A stretch of DNA of 9,027 bases from Planctomycetota bacterium (GTDB lineage Bacteria > Planctomycetota > Phycisphaerae > Sedimentisphaerales > Anaerobacaceae), in the NCBI GenBank assembly GCA_017885385.1, contig JAFNGF010000172.1, forward strand, positions 5,288 through 14,314. Reading direction: 5' to 3'. A model generated the notes under the pieces. It saw only the letters and a program-made list of their open reading frames with translations, was not told the DNA's origin and ran no database searches. How positions within the stretch are numbered: the stretch's first letter is position 1; each line of letters starts with the position of its first letter. The position numbers and the translations under genes are program-made. This document shows positions 1-6,280 of the stretch, piece after piece.

Positions 1-2
1 AT

Positions 3-1649
3 GAGTGCTGGACGCCGGAGCAGCGCAAATTGTTCCACGAGTATATGAATAAGACAGTCGATGCCAACGTTGATTCCGAAACCCATGTCTTCCATAATGC
101 CTGGTATGGGTACAAAAATTGGGGCATCGGCTTGGCCTGCTATGCGACTTACTATGAGAATGAGCGTGCGGCAGAAATTCTCAAGAATCTCGAGCGAGAT
201 TGGCAAAGCCGGGCCGCTCCGGCACTTAGATTGGCAGGCGCGGGCGGCGGCTGGGCAGAAGGCTATTACATTAACTACTGGCTCTACGAGTGGCTGTTCT
301 TCTGCGAGGTTGCGCGATTTTGCCAGGGCATCGATTATTACGCCCAGGCCCCCGAATTCTTCGCCCAGCGCGCCGTTGCCGGAATGTTCGAGGCCTACCC
401 AGGCATCGGAATATACAGCTCGCGCCGGCCTGTTCCCATGGGCGACGGCGGCGGGCGAGTATTCGGCGGCGACCGTGACAAGGCCCTATCTGCCAGGCGG
501 ATTCTTGTAAATCACTACGCAAATGACCCTGCCCACCAGGCCGTGCACGCATTTAATGAGACTACGCCGAGGTCGAGCGTCGGCGTCTACGCATACAAAG
601 ACCTGCTCTGGCGGGATGCAACGGTTGTCAAAGGCGATTTGAAAAACTTCAAGCTCTCGCACATAAGTGCGGGGCCCGGCTACGTCTACGCCCGCAGCTC
701 CTGGGATGAAGACGCTACCTATTTCTTCTTTAAGTGCGGCGACCGATTCACCGCCCATCAGCACTTGGATGTAGGACACTTTCTCATTTACAAATATGCC
801 GAGTTGCTCGGCGACGCGGGCCACTACGACGCCTTCGGCTCGAGCCACGATGTAAATTTTCACCTGCGGACGATCGCGCACAATACAATGCTGGTTTACG
901 ACCCTTGCGAGACTTGGCCGGGTATTCGCGCCGGCTCAGTTTCGGGCAACGACGGCGGACAGGCACATGCCTGGCCCCATCACAACGGCGCGGTCGCCGA
1001 TCCCGCCCAATGGACAAAGCAGCGAGAGCTTTATGATATTGGCGAAATCCTGGCCTTCGAGGATCACGGCGGCTATGTGTACGCGGCAGCCGACTGCACG
1101 CGGGCGTATTCGCCGAAAAAGCTGGCATATTTCACCCGGCAGATCGTATTCCTGCGGCCCGGCACATTTGTCGTGTTCGATAGAGTCTCCGCCAAAGACC
1201 CGGCTTTGAAAAAAACCTCGCTGCTGCAGGCGATGAAACCGCCGACCCGCGACGCCGGGCGGCTTGTAGTTGCCAACGACAAAGGCAGGCTATTCATCCA
1301 GATTTTACTGCCGGCTAATCCACAAGTACGGCTGGCGACAGGGGCGGAGCTTTATAGTTACGGCGGCAGGTCATACCCCGCCCAGCGAGACACCGGCCCG
1401 GCGCCGGAGTGTCGGATAGAGATTTCGCCCCCGGAGCAAAATACCGTTGATTACTTCCTTACTGTTTTAACGGCGACCGATGCCGCGGCTGAGGCTCCAC
1501 TAAGAGCCGCTGCCGAGCTTGACGCCGGCTCGGTAACCGTAACGATCGGGGACGCAAAAATCACATTTGAGAAAGTGCAGCCGGCCGGATATATTGAGAT
1601 TAAAGATCAGCGTACGCGCTTTGCGGATAAAGTCATTATGCAGCCGTGA
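3..1649 (+). CDS. Heparinase II/III-family polysaccharide lyase-like protein, 5' truncated
   Basis: The frame is open to the left edge, so the start is outside the window; the first in-window start-like codon, TTG at 30, has no role I can support. Numbering from that codon (539 residues), an alpha-helical, aromatic-rich N-terminal part (about 20-125, with GWAEGYYINYW near 74-84) resembles the alpha/alpha toroid of heparinase II/III lyases. A core motif TAHQHLDVGHF (241-251), then GDAGHYD and HNTMLVYDP (about 284-292), matches the family's conserved His-rich region. A beta-rich C-terminal half (about 330-539) fits the beta-sandwich. Family members cleave uronic-acid-containing polysaccharides such as heparin or alginate, usually in the periplasm or outside the cell; any signal peptide would lie upstream. 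Substrate cannot be assigned. The stop is followed by about 320 nt of non-coding DNA, so it ends its own unit. Family assignment is fairly secure; true lyase activity is inferred. Confidence 0.75.
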   Translation, partial: ECWTPEQRKLFHEYMNKTVDANVDSETHVFHNAWYGYKNWGIGLACYATYYENERAAEILKNLERDWQSRAAPALRLAGAGGGWAEGYYINYWLYEWLFFCEVARFCQGIDYYAQAPEFFAQRAVAGMFEAYPGIGIYSSRRPVPMGDGGGRVFGGDRDKALSARRILVNHYANDPAHQAVHAFNETTPRSSVGVYAYKDLLWRDATVVKGDLKNFKLSHISAGPGYVYARSSWDEDATYFFFKCGDRFTAHQHLDVGHFLIYKYAELLGDAGHYDAFGSSHDVNFHLRTIAHNTMLVYDPCETWPGIRAGSVSGNDGGQAHAWPHHNGAVADPAQWTKQRELYDIGEILAFEDHGGYVYAAADCTRAYSPKKLAYFTRQIVFLRPGTFVVFDRVSAKDPALKKTSLLQAMKPPTRDAGRLVVANDKGRLFIQILLPANPQVRLATGAELYSYGGRSYPAQRDTGPAPECRIEISPPEQNTVDYFLTVLTATDAAAEAPLRAAAELDAGSVTVTIGDAKITFEKVQPAGYIEIKDQRTRFADKVIMQP

Positions 1650-1707
1650 GTTTCGCCGGTGGCTTGGTTGTACGTCGCGCAGCTCGATTTGCGATGCTGG
1701 GTTCGCG

Positions 1708-1772
1708 TTCGGGCATCGGGGATCGGGCATTCGGAATCCTGCAAGGGAATCAGCGTATCAGTGAATCAGGGT
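1708..1772. repeat. Degenerate heptamer/octamer tract
   Basis: Five units of a 7-nt period (for example ATCGGGG, ATCGGGC, ATTCGGA) run from 1708 to 1742. After a short gap come three 8-nt units starting with ATCAG at 1749, 1757 and 1765. It lies in the 1650-1970 gap, where I see no gene. Resembles the heptameric short tandem repeats known from cyanobacterial intergenic DNA; no function is evident. Confidence 0.6.
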
Positions 1773-1822
1773 GCAGGGCGTAGGTTCTCAGGAAACCAAG
1801 CGAGGCAGGGCCAGGCCGGCTT

Positions 1823-1870
1823 TCTGGTAACCTGACAGCCTGATAACCTGGTAGCCCGATGGCCTAATAA
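1823..1870. repeat. Degenerate octamer array, six units
   Basis: Six consecutive 8-nt units with approximate consensus CCTGATAA (units include CCTGACAG, CCTGATAA, CCTGGTAG and CCTAATAA). They lie in the leader region of the aldo/keto reductase gene, about 100 nt before its start codon. Origin by slippage is likely; a regulatory role is unproven. Confidence 0.65.
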
Positions 1871-1901
1871 GGCGGTCGTGCGAAAAATTCTTATGATATG
1901 C

Positions 1902-1930
1902 TTGCATTGCCAGACTGACTGCGGTATTCT
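1902..1930 (+). promoter_or_regulatory. Candidate sigma70-type promoter for the AKR gene
   Basis: TTGCAT and TATTCT are separated by 17 nt and sit about 40 nt upstream of the AKR start codon. Each hexamer matches the consensus at four of six positions, so this is only a candidate. Confidence 0.3.
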
Positions 1931-1970
1931 GGCGACCGAATTGTGACTTGGGAATAAGGAGTAGCTAATA

Positions 1971-2942
1971 ATGAGACTGAAACGTCGCGAGTTCTTGGCC
2001 CGCTCGATTGCCGGGGTGGGCGGTATCCTGCTTGGGTCTGCGTTTACAGCGGCCCAGGAAAAGCAGACAGCGGTATTTCAGCCGTATGAGTGGGTGCCGC
2101 TGGGAAAGACCAAGATCAAGGTTACTCGCGTGGGCTTCGGCACGGGCATGCGCGGCGGGAACAGGCAGTCGAACCAGACCCGCCTGGGCAAAGAAAAGTT
2201 TGAAGCGCTGCTGCAGGCATCTTACGAGCGGGGCGTACGCCTGTTCGATATGGCGGATTTGTACGGCACACACCCATACGTGGCCGGCGCGCTAAAAAAC
2301 ATGCCGCGTAAAGACTACGTGCTGGTCTCGAAAATCTGGTGGCGGGGCGGCGGCATACCCGAAAAAGAACGCCCGGATGTTGACGTGATTGTGCAGCGAT
2401 TCCTGAAGGAGCTGAATACCGATTACATCGACCTGGTGCTGCTGCACTGCGTATCGTCGGCAGCTTGGCCGGATGACGTCAGTACCCACATGGACACTTT
2501 GGCCAAGCTCAAAAAGAAAGGCGTGATCCGGGCACACGGAGTCTCGTGTCACGGCCTGGAGGCGCTGCAAGCGTGTGTTAAGGAGCCATGGGTCGATTCG
2601 GTGCACGCGAGGATCAATCCTTATGCAGCGCAAATGGACGTAAGGAACATTGAGGAAGTGCCCAAAGTGGTAGAAGTGCTGAAAGCTCTTCGCCGGCAGG
2701 GCAAAGCCGTGATCGGAATGAAGCTGGTCGGCGAGGGCAAATTCCGCGACAGCGACGAAAAACGAGATGAATCCGTCCGCTATGTGCTCAGCACAGGCTG
2801 CGTGGATGCGATGGTGGTAGGCTTTGAGAAAATCGAAGAGATTGATGATTTCGCTGCCCGCGTACGCAAAGTGCCGGCAGGGCAGGAAATTTCGAGATTC
2901 GAGATTCGAGATTCGAATTTTGCCCGTGTGGCAGCATCTTAA
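1971..2942 (+). CDS. Tat-exported aldo/keto reductase
   Basis: The 323-residue product starts with a twin-arginine signal: KRREFL at 4-9, a hydrophobic stretch (about 13-27) and a small-residue cleavage region near SAFTAAQ. AAGGAG at 1956-1961 lies 9 nt before the ATG and fixes the start. The mature part is an aldo/keto reductase TIM barrel with the full catalytic tetrad by motif: Asp93 and Tyr98 in FDMADLYG, Lys121 in VLVSKIWW, His159 in LVLLHC. The family reduces carbonyls with NAD(P)H. Export implies folding with cofactor in the cytoplasm and work in the periplasm, as for other Tat-marked oxidoreductases of sugar-degrading Planctomycetota; the substrate is unknown. The last residues (about 308-323) derive from a TTCGAGA heptamer repeat and look unrelated to the fold. 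An Rrf2-type regulator gene follows 13 nt downstream. Confidence 0.9.
   Translation: MRLKRREFLARSIAGVGGILLGSAFTAAQEKQTAVFQPYEWVPLGKTKIKVTRVGFGTGMRGGNRQSNQTRLGKEKFEALLQASYERGVRLFDMADLYGTHPYVAGALKNMPRKDYVLVSKIWWRGGGIPEKERPDVDVIVQRFLKELNTDYIDLVLLHCVSSAAWPDDVSTHMDTLAKLKKKGVIRAHGVSCHGLEALQACVKEPWVDSVHARINPYAAQMDVRNIEEVPKVVEVLKALRRQGKAVIGMKLVGEGKFRDSDEKRDESVRYVLSTGCVDAMVVGFEKIEEIDDFAARVRKVPAGQEISRFEIRDSNFARVAAS
2891..2918. repeat. TTCGAGA heptamer repeat inside the AKR 3' end
   Basis: Three exact copies of TTCGAGA (2891-2911) and a diverged fourth (TTCGAAT) lie within the last codons of the AKR gene, 38 nt upstream of the next start codon. The same 7-nt periodicity occurs in the non-coding tracts of this window, so this looks like an intergenic tract that has become the C-terminal tail. 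Confidence 0.85.
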
Positions 2943-2943
2943 A

Positions 2944-2949
2944 AAGGAG
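2944..2949 (+). promoter_or_regulatory. Shine-Dalgarno site that sets the Rrf2-type start
   Basis: AAGGAG lies 6 nt before GTG at 2956. The reading frame is open further upstream, but that part overlaps the AKR gene and its repeat tail. This site therefore argues for the short GTG start. Confidence 0.75.
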
Positions 2950-2955
2950 ACAATT

Positions 2956-3300
2956 GTGAAGCTCAATCAGGATTTTGGGATGTCGGTCGAAACAATTCTT
3001 TTCCTTAAAGACAGAAAAGCCGCCGACTTCATTCAGGCCAAGGAAATTGCCAAGGCCCTGGACTATTCGCTTGGCTATCTGCAGAAAGTCATCCAGACGC
3101 TGGGCAAGTATGGCTTAGTGGAATGCAAGCGGGGCAGAGTCGGTGGAGTACGATTAAGGGCTAAAGTTGTAACATTGCTTGATTTGTGGAAGGCGGCCTG
3201 CGGAGACCTGACCTTTACCGACCCGCCTCTGGAGGTAATGGAGAAGCCATTGAAAGCCTTCAGGGACTCGATGAGCAAGGTCGTCATCTACAGGAAATGA
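2956..3300 (+). CDS. Rrf2-family transcriptional regulator, short, no Fe-S cysteine cluster
   Basis: A 114-residue protein from GTG. Residues about 18-49 form the winged-helix DNA-binding core (AKEIAKALDYSLGYLQKVIQTLGKYGLVE) and 54-68 the wing with the family's typical GRVGGVRL turn. It is followed by VTLLDLWKAACGD, corresponding to the 'tlldvv.a..g' segment of Rrf2 proteins. Family members (IscR, NsrR, RsrR) sense Fe-S status, NO or redox state, often through three clustered cysteines after this segment. Here only Cys57 and Cys82 are present, and the C-terminal dimer/cluster region is shortened, so Fe-S ligation in the usual way is unlikely. It sits 13 nt after the exported AKR gene with its own good ribosome site, suggesting an operon and perhaps regulation of that reductase; that link is inference. 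Confidence 0.75.
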   Translation: MKLNQDFGMSVETILFLKDRKAADFIQAKEIAKALDYSLGYLQKVIQTLGKYGLVECKRGRVGGVRLRAKVVTLLDLWKAACGDLTFTDPPLEVMEKPLKAFRDSMSKVVIYRK

Positions 3301-3337
3301 TAGCGGATAGTATTTCGCCCCGCAGTTAGGTGCTCGC

Positions 3338-3359
3338 TTGGCGGTCCGCCAAAGGCGGA
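3338..3359. repeat. Two mutually exclusive hairpins sharing one arm
   Basis: TTGGCGG (3338-3344) pairs with CCGCCAA (3346-3352) around a single base. The overlapping TCCGCC (3345-3350) instead pairs with GGCGGA (3354-3359) around AAA. The two stems cannot form together. It lies 38 nt after the Rrf2-type stop codon and shares the CGCTTGGCGG core with the repeat at 3727-3746. There is no T-run, so it is not a classic terminator. Confidence 0.6.
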
Positions 3360-3726
3360 TGGCGGGGTTCTATGCCGTATTTACTTGGCCGTTGGAAACA
3401 GCAGACCTTTAGCGGATGTTGTGTCCCTGCCAGTCCGTTCAACCGTTATCGTCAACGGGATTTCTATTTCATTTCAGAGCCGGCAAGGCTAAACCAGCAC
3501 TCGCCCAGCCTGGATAATAGAGTCCGAAAACATACTCAAATCAACCCCGGCAAACCGTGACGCTGCTGCTTTGATATTTTTCCCGCCAGGCCCTTAAAGA
3601 CCGCGGAGCTGATAAGCGATTATTTATTGGGCTGCTTTCGCAGCGGCTCGCAACCGGCTGTTTCCGTCTAAAGCCGGCTGCGGCGTATGCCGAACATAAA
3701 TTTGTGCCCTGACCAAAATGATTATC

Positions 3727-3746
3727 GGGACCGCGCTTGGCGGGAA
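3727..3746 (-). repeat. 20-bp palindrome-rich repeat, copy 1
   Basis: Read on the minus strand this is TTCCCGCCAAGCGCGGTCCC. It matches 19 of 20 bases of a segment inside the NikR gene (8485-8504). It also covers the alternative TTG codon at 3737, which argues that the downstream gene starts at ATG 3764 instead. Confidence 0.8.
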
Positions 3747-3763
3747 TCCAAAAGCAAAGATTG

Positions 3764-4495
3764 ATGAACAACCAGCGACACAGAAGGCTGCGCCTGCTTA
3801 TAAGCAAGCTCAATAAGCAGCGCAAGAAGCAGGCGAAAAAAATAGATATACTCTGCAATGACTTCATTGCTGCGCAGCGGAACTTCATAGACAGGCTGAA
3901 TGCCATAAGCTTCGCGGCAAATTTCTACAAGTCGGTCATCGGCTTGACCGATCTGAGCAAGCTTCTCCATATCGTCAGCAGGCTCATCAAAGAGGAGCTC
4001 GCCGATGTCAATGTCACGTTCTTTCTCCGCCGGCCTGCCGACGGCGGATTAAAAGAATTCGCCCCCGATGCCGCGGAGATCGCCGAGCCTGAGTCGAGTT
4101 TTGACGATTCTGTCTCTGCGCTGTCTGCGTGCTCTGCGGTGGAAAAGTATGAATTGCACATGTTCGAAAGTGAGCAGCCGATCGGGCTCGAAAAATATCG
4201 CCTGGAAAATTGTTTCACCGCTGAGCTGGTGGAGCAAATCTTCAGGTCGAACAAATTGTGCAGCCTTGATGATATGTTCGCAATGGGTCTGCAGGGTAAT
4301 TTAGCCGGGCTGAATAAGGTATCGGCGGTTACCGTTCCGCTGGGGGAGCTCGGTCGGTCCTTGGGCTTTATACTTATTTACCGCTCGTCGCAGAACAAGC
4401 TGACAACTGATGAGCTAAACAGAATCTCCGTAATAAGGGCCGGCCTATCCAGGGCGATCCAAGCCTGCCGGGTGCTTTTGCACTCCACCGATTGA
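3764..4495 (+). CDS. Basic coiled-coil plus GAF-like domain protein, function unknown
   Basis: A 243-residue protein from ATG 3764. An in-frame TTG at 3737 would add nine residues but lies inside a repeat; neither start has a strong ribosome site. Residues 5-27 are very basic and helical, continuing into a heptad-like helix to about 50. From about 52 to 240 the pattern resembles a GAF domain: the helix TDLSKLLHIVSRLIKEEL, strand VNVTFFLRR, then near the end VSAVTVPLGELGRSLGFILIYR and a closing helix. GAF domains bind small ligands or mediate dimerisation. No kinase, cyclase or HTH output is visible, so it may be a stand-alone sensor or a partner subunit, with the basic N-terminus contacting nucleic acid or membrane. 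Residues 118-126 (SAL-SAC-SAV) come from a nonamer DNA repeat and lie in the probable loop. A MITE copy starts within 9 nt of the stop codon. Confidence 0.7.
   Translation: MNNQRHRRLRLLISKLNKQRKKQAKKIDILCNDFIAAQRNFIDRLNAISFAANFYKSVIGLTDLSKLLHIVSRLIKEELADVNVTFFLRRPADGGLKEFAPDAAEIAEPESSFDDSVSALSACSAVEKYELHMFESEQPIGLEKYRLENCFTAELVEQIFRSNKLCSLDDMFAMGLQGNLAGLNKVSAVTVPLGELGRSLGFILIYRSSQNKLTTDELNRISVIRAGLSRAIQACRVLLHSTD
4113..4139. repeat. Three nonamer repeats inside the GAF-like gene
   Basis: Three 9-nt units (TCTCTGCGC, TGTCTGCGT, GCTCTGCGG) encode SAL, SAC and SAV in phase with the reading frame. The motif resembles CTCTGCG-type short repeats common in intergenic DNA of environmental genomes, which is my recollection and not checked. 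Confidence 0.7.
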
Positions 4496-4503
4496 GCTTT
4501 TTT

Positions 4504-4689
4504 AACCGTTCACAGCGGTAAATCGGCGTTTTTATGTCATTGCGAGGCCTTTAGGCCGAAGCAATCCTAACCTCTGGTAATGCTGAGATTGCCGCGCTCG
4601 GCGGAGTTTACCCTGAGTGCAATCGAAGGGCCTCGCTCGCAATGACAAAAGCCAGCCAAAATTTGACATGTCACCCTGTGAACGGTTAC
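4504..4689 (+). mobile_element. MITE-like element, copy A (IS66-like ends)
   Basis: The left end AACCGTTCACAG (4504-4515) and right end CTGTGAACGGTTAC (4676-4689) are inverted repeats. Inside them GTCATTGCGAG (4536-4546) and CTCGCAATGAC (4636-4646) form a second, nested inverted pair. It matches copy B at 6085-6272 along its whole length, with about 11 mismatches by hand alignment. No transposase is encoded. I see no direct duplication at its flanks, and the outermost left bases differ from GT, so it is older or rearranged. It begins 9 nt or less after the stop codon of the GAF-like gene. Confidence 0.85.
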
Positions 4690-4745
4690 GTCCAAAGATT
4701 GGTATGCAGAAACCTGCATACCCTACAGAGTGATGGATTCGTCGT

Positions 4746-4814
4746 GTCATTCCTGCGGAAGCAGGAATCCATTAACATATCGCTCGAGTGGATTCCCGCC
4801 CCTGTTTTCACAGG
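4746..4814. repeat. Second repeat family: nested hairpins, ATTCCTGC type
   Basis: ATTCCTGC/GCAGGAAT (4749-4768) is a perfect 8-bp hairpin with a four-base loop. GGAATCCA (4764-4771) and TGGATTCC (4789-4796) form a longer-range inverted pair. CCTGT/ACAGG (4801-4814) closes the unit. This resembles the widespread REP-like GTCATTCCCGCGAAAGCGGGAATCC family, by general knowledge. Confidence 0.75.
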
Positions 4815-4856
4815 TAAAGTGGTGCGAAATATCGCACCCTACATGGCTACACAGTC

Positions 4857-4977
4857 CCATCCCCAAGCCCCGCCCCCTGCTTGCGCAGGACCGGGCTTGA
4901 GGCTGCCACACACATATCTTCTGGGTCCTATCGGGTGGCATCCTCAATCCGCCGGCCGTTTGGCGGATTGGGGATGG
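4857..4977. repeat. Third repeat family with 10-bp terminal inverted repeats
   Basis: CCATCCCCAA (4857-4866) and TTGGGGATGG (4968-4977) are perfect inverted ends. Inside are a nested stem (4861-4870 with 4893-4902, enclosing CCTGC/GCAGG), a TGCCAC/GTGGCA pair (4904-4909, 4935-4940), and a 15-bp stem at 4939-4953 with 4962-4976 that has one wobble pair. The right-hand stem and the outer end share bases, so alternative folds exist. No coding capacity. I see nothing in the following 4990-5067. Confidence 0.65.
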
Positions 4978-5067
4978 TTTTCCCCCTGCTGAACACGTAC
5001 CGGGCCTCGTTGTTCTGAATCCTGACTGTCCCCGGAGGAGTCTTGAATCTTGGTCATTCGGATTTGT

Positions 5068-5189
5068 GCAACCGTTCACAGCGATAAGTCACCCTTTTTA
5101 TGTCATTACGAGGCCGTTAGGCCGAAGCAATCTCTACCATTGATAGTTTTGAGATTGCCGCGCCCCGACAACTCGGGGCTCGCAATGAC
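5068..5189 (+). mobile_element. MITE-like element, copy C, right end decayed
   Basis: AACCGTTCACAG (5070-5081) and, exactly 32 nt after the first base of that motif as in copies A and B, GTCATTACGAGG (5102-5113) show the same element in the same orientation. CTCGCAATGAC (5179-5189) closes the inner part. The outer right terminus is not recognisable; only weak similarity persists to about 5215. The internal tip differs from A and B, with a GCCCCGA/TCGGGGC hairpin in place of the longer segment. Confidence 0.75.
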
Positions 5190-5265
5190 AAGGGCCTGCC
5201 ATAAAATCCGGTCACACACCCAGTTTTTTACCACCGAACAAATTTCTTGCACTTACCGCAATCCT

Positions 5266-5307
5266 ATTGTAAATTGACAACTGTAAATTGAAAATTGACA
5301 ATTCACA
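5266..5307. repeat. Heptamer tract upstream of the membrane protein gene
   Basis: Six 7-nt units in register, such as ATTGTAA, ATTGACA, ATTGAAA and ATTCACA. The tract ends 6 nt before the ribosome-binding site of the next gene. Several units contain TTGACA, the consensus -35 hexamer, but no good -10 follows at the right distance. Confidence 0.8.
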
Positions 5308-5313
5308 ACAGGT

Positions 5314-5318
5314 GGGAG
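5314..5318 (+). promoter_or_regulatory. Ribosome-binding site that sets the membrane protein start
   Basis: GGGAG lies 8 nt before ATG 5327. An earlier in-frame TTG (5288) lies inside the heptamer tract and has no such site, so it is rejected. Confidence 0.7.
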
Positions 5319-5326
5319 ATTCGGCA

Positions 5327-6067
5327 ATGAATGAAAACCATAACAGGGCGAGTGATTTGGTTGAGACCACCGATTGTCTCGAAGCCGTCGGCGTGCTGCG
5401 GGGCTGGAAAAACTTCCTGTTTATAATTGTCGCAGTTTGTTTACTCCTGCAGCAGGCGTCTTTTTGGCTGGTAAATGTGGACTACATTAGACCTGACGGC
5501 CGGTCCGCCGGCAGTCTCTCCGCCGCGGCCGCTCAAGATGCAAAGCAAATCGGCAAAACCACAGCCGAGCCGGTCGCGGAGCAAGATAAGCCGGCGCAGG
5601 AAGAATCAACGGCTGGGCGGGAAGTCCAAAAGACGCCACAAAAAACTGACGCCCTATTTGGCATAACATTCGAGTATTTGGGCCAGCTGATCCGGTTTGT
5701 CAATGGAGTGCTTGCGCTGACCGCTGCGCTTTACATGCTGACGTTGCTGTTTAGCCTGAAGATATCGCTGATAGGCAGGCTCGGAGGCATAAATCACATC
5801 GTTCGGGCGTTTTTCCTCTCGTTGGTTATGGTCGTTCTGCTGCTGCCCTGGCAGAAGCTGTTTGGCGCTATTGTTGTTGGGGCGATGTACGGCCCCGATG
5901 AGCTGGCGAAGTGCTGTGCGGTCAAGCCCGAAGGCATATTCGCCATAGTCATTCACTATTTGCGGTTCACGGGTTATTGGGCATTGATTGTCTTGTTGTT
6001 TATTCTGGCGCAGCTACGGAGCTCGCGCTGGTCAAAGGCTATTCTTCGCCGGCTGGAGGTAATATAA
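5327..6067 (+). CDS. Four-helix integral membrane protein, unknown function
   Basis: A 246-residue protein I do not recognise. Hydrophobic segments at about 28-49, 121-147, 159-187 and 215-230 suggest four membrane passes. Between the first two lies a 70-residue hydrophilic linker (about 53-112) rich in Ala, Glu, Gln and Lys, of low complexity. The C-terminus is strongly basic (RSSRWSKAILRR), which by the positive-inside rule would favour a cytoplasmic tail. Two adjacent cysteines (196-197) sit in the loop before the last helix. No enzyme, transporter or secretion motif is visible. It is isolated: repeat elements lie on both sides, copy C upstream and intact copy B 18 nt after its stop. Its start is set by a ribosome site after the heptamer tract. 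Confidence 0.7.
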   Translation: MNENHNRASDLVETTDCLEAVGVLRGWKNFLFIIVAVCLLLQQASFWLVNVDYIRPDGRSAGSLSAAAAQDAKQIGKTTAEPVAEQDKPAQEESTAGREVQKTPQKTDALFGITFEYLGQLIRFVNGVLALTAALYMLTLLFSLKISLIGRLGGINHIVRAFFLSLVMVVLLLPWQKLFGAIVVGAMYGPDELAKCCAVKPEGIFAIVIHYLRFTGYWALIVLLFILAQLRSSRWSKAILRRLEVI

Positions 6068-6085
6068 TTGATTATTGGCTATTGG
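6067..6085. repeat. Left part of a heptamer tract split by the MITE
   Basis: ATTGATT and ATTGGCT units, plus the start of a third, continue in exact register with the units right of the MITE if the element and one copy of GGCTATTG are removed. Confidence 0.8.
6077..6084. repeat. Target-site duplication, left copy
   Basis: GGCTATTG abuts the left terminus of the MITE and is repeated exactly at 6273-6280. Confidence 0.85.
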
Positions 6086-6272
6086 TAACCGTTCACAGCG
6101 ATAAATCAGCGTTTTTATGTCATTGCGAGGCCTTTAGGCCGAAGCAATCCTAACCTCTCGTAATGCTGAGATTGCCGCGCTCGGCGGAGTTTACCCTGAG
6201 TGTAATCGAAGGGCCTCGCTCGCAATGACGAACAATGGCCAAAATTTGACATGTTACCCTGTGAACGGTTAC
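6085..6272 (+). mobile_element. Intact MITE-like element, copy B, with IS66-like ends
   Basis: This 188-bp element has perfect 14-bp terminal inverted repeats: GTAACCGTTCACAG at 6085-6098 and its complement at 6259-6272. It is flanked by an exact 8-bp duplication. Termini starting GTAA with 8-bp duplications are hallmarks of the IS66 transposase family, so a full IS66-type element elsewhere probably moves it; no transposase is present here. The interior carries a nested GTCATTGCGAG/CTCGCAATGAC palindrome of the kind widespread as an intergenic repeat, plus GCAATC/GATTGC and GGCC hairpins. It lies between the membrane protein gene and metXW. It could influence the 3' end of the former and the leader of the latter. 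Confidence 0.9.
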
Positions 6273-6280
6273 GGCTATTG
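6273..6280. repeat. Target-site duplication, right copy
   Basis: GGCTATTG directly after the right terminus of the MITE, identical to 6077-6084. Confidence 0.85.

Larger units (their letters stand above)
3301..3763. other. Gene-free region between the Rrf2-type and GAF-like genes
   Basis: I find no credible gene in these 460 nt. They hold the overlapping hairpins at 3338-3359, a small hairpin (CCGTT/AACGG, 3443-3458), and the palindromic repeat at 3727-3746. There is also a weak sigma28-like pattern: TAAA at 3669 and GCCGAACA at 3689. A long leader for the following gene is possible. Confidence 0.5.

Noticed and set aside
2824..2955. Longer upstream start for the Rrf2-type gene
   Set aside because: It would overlap the AKR gene by over 100 nt and translate the heptamer repeat; GTG 2956 has a well-spaced ribosome site.
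2292..2966. 224-codon open frame on the minus strand
   Set aside because: It lies antisense to the AKR gene, which has the full catalytic tetrad, signal peptide and ribosome site. The translation shows no recognisable domain.
3338..3375. Rho-independent terminator after the Rrf2-type gene
   Set aside because: The hairpins are strong but not followed by a T-run.
4502..4689. Target duplication for MITE copy A
   Set aside because: The flanks at 4494-4501 and 4690-4697 do not match in direct orientation.
4642..4992. Open frames of 110-116 codons in the repeat mosaic, both strands
   Set aside because: They run through three palindromic repeat families, lack ribosome sites and show no protein-like composition.
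4504..6272. CRISPR array from three recurring repeats
   Set aside because: The copies are about 185 bp long, 400-900 bp apart, internally palindromic and without regular spacers or cas genes. Heptamer tracts have no spacers either.
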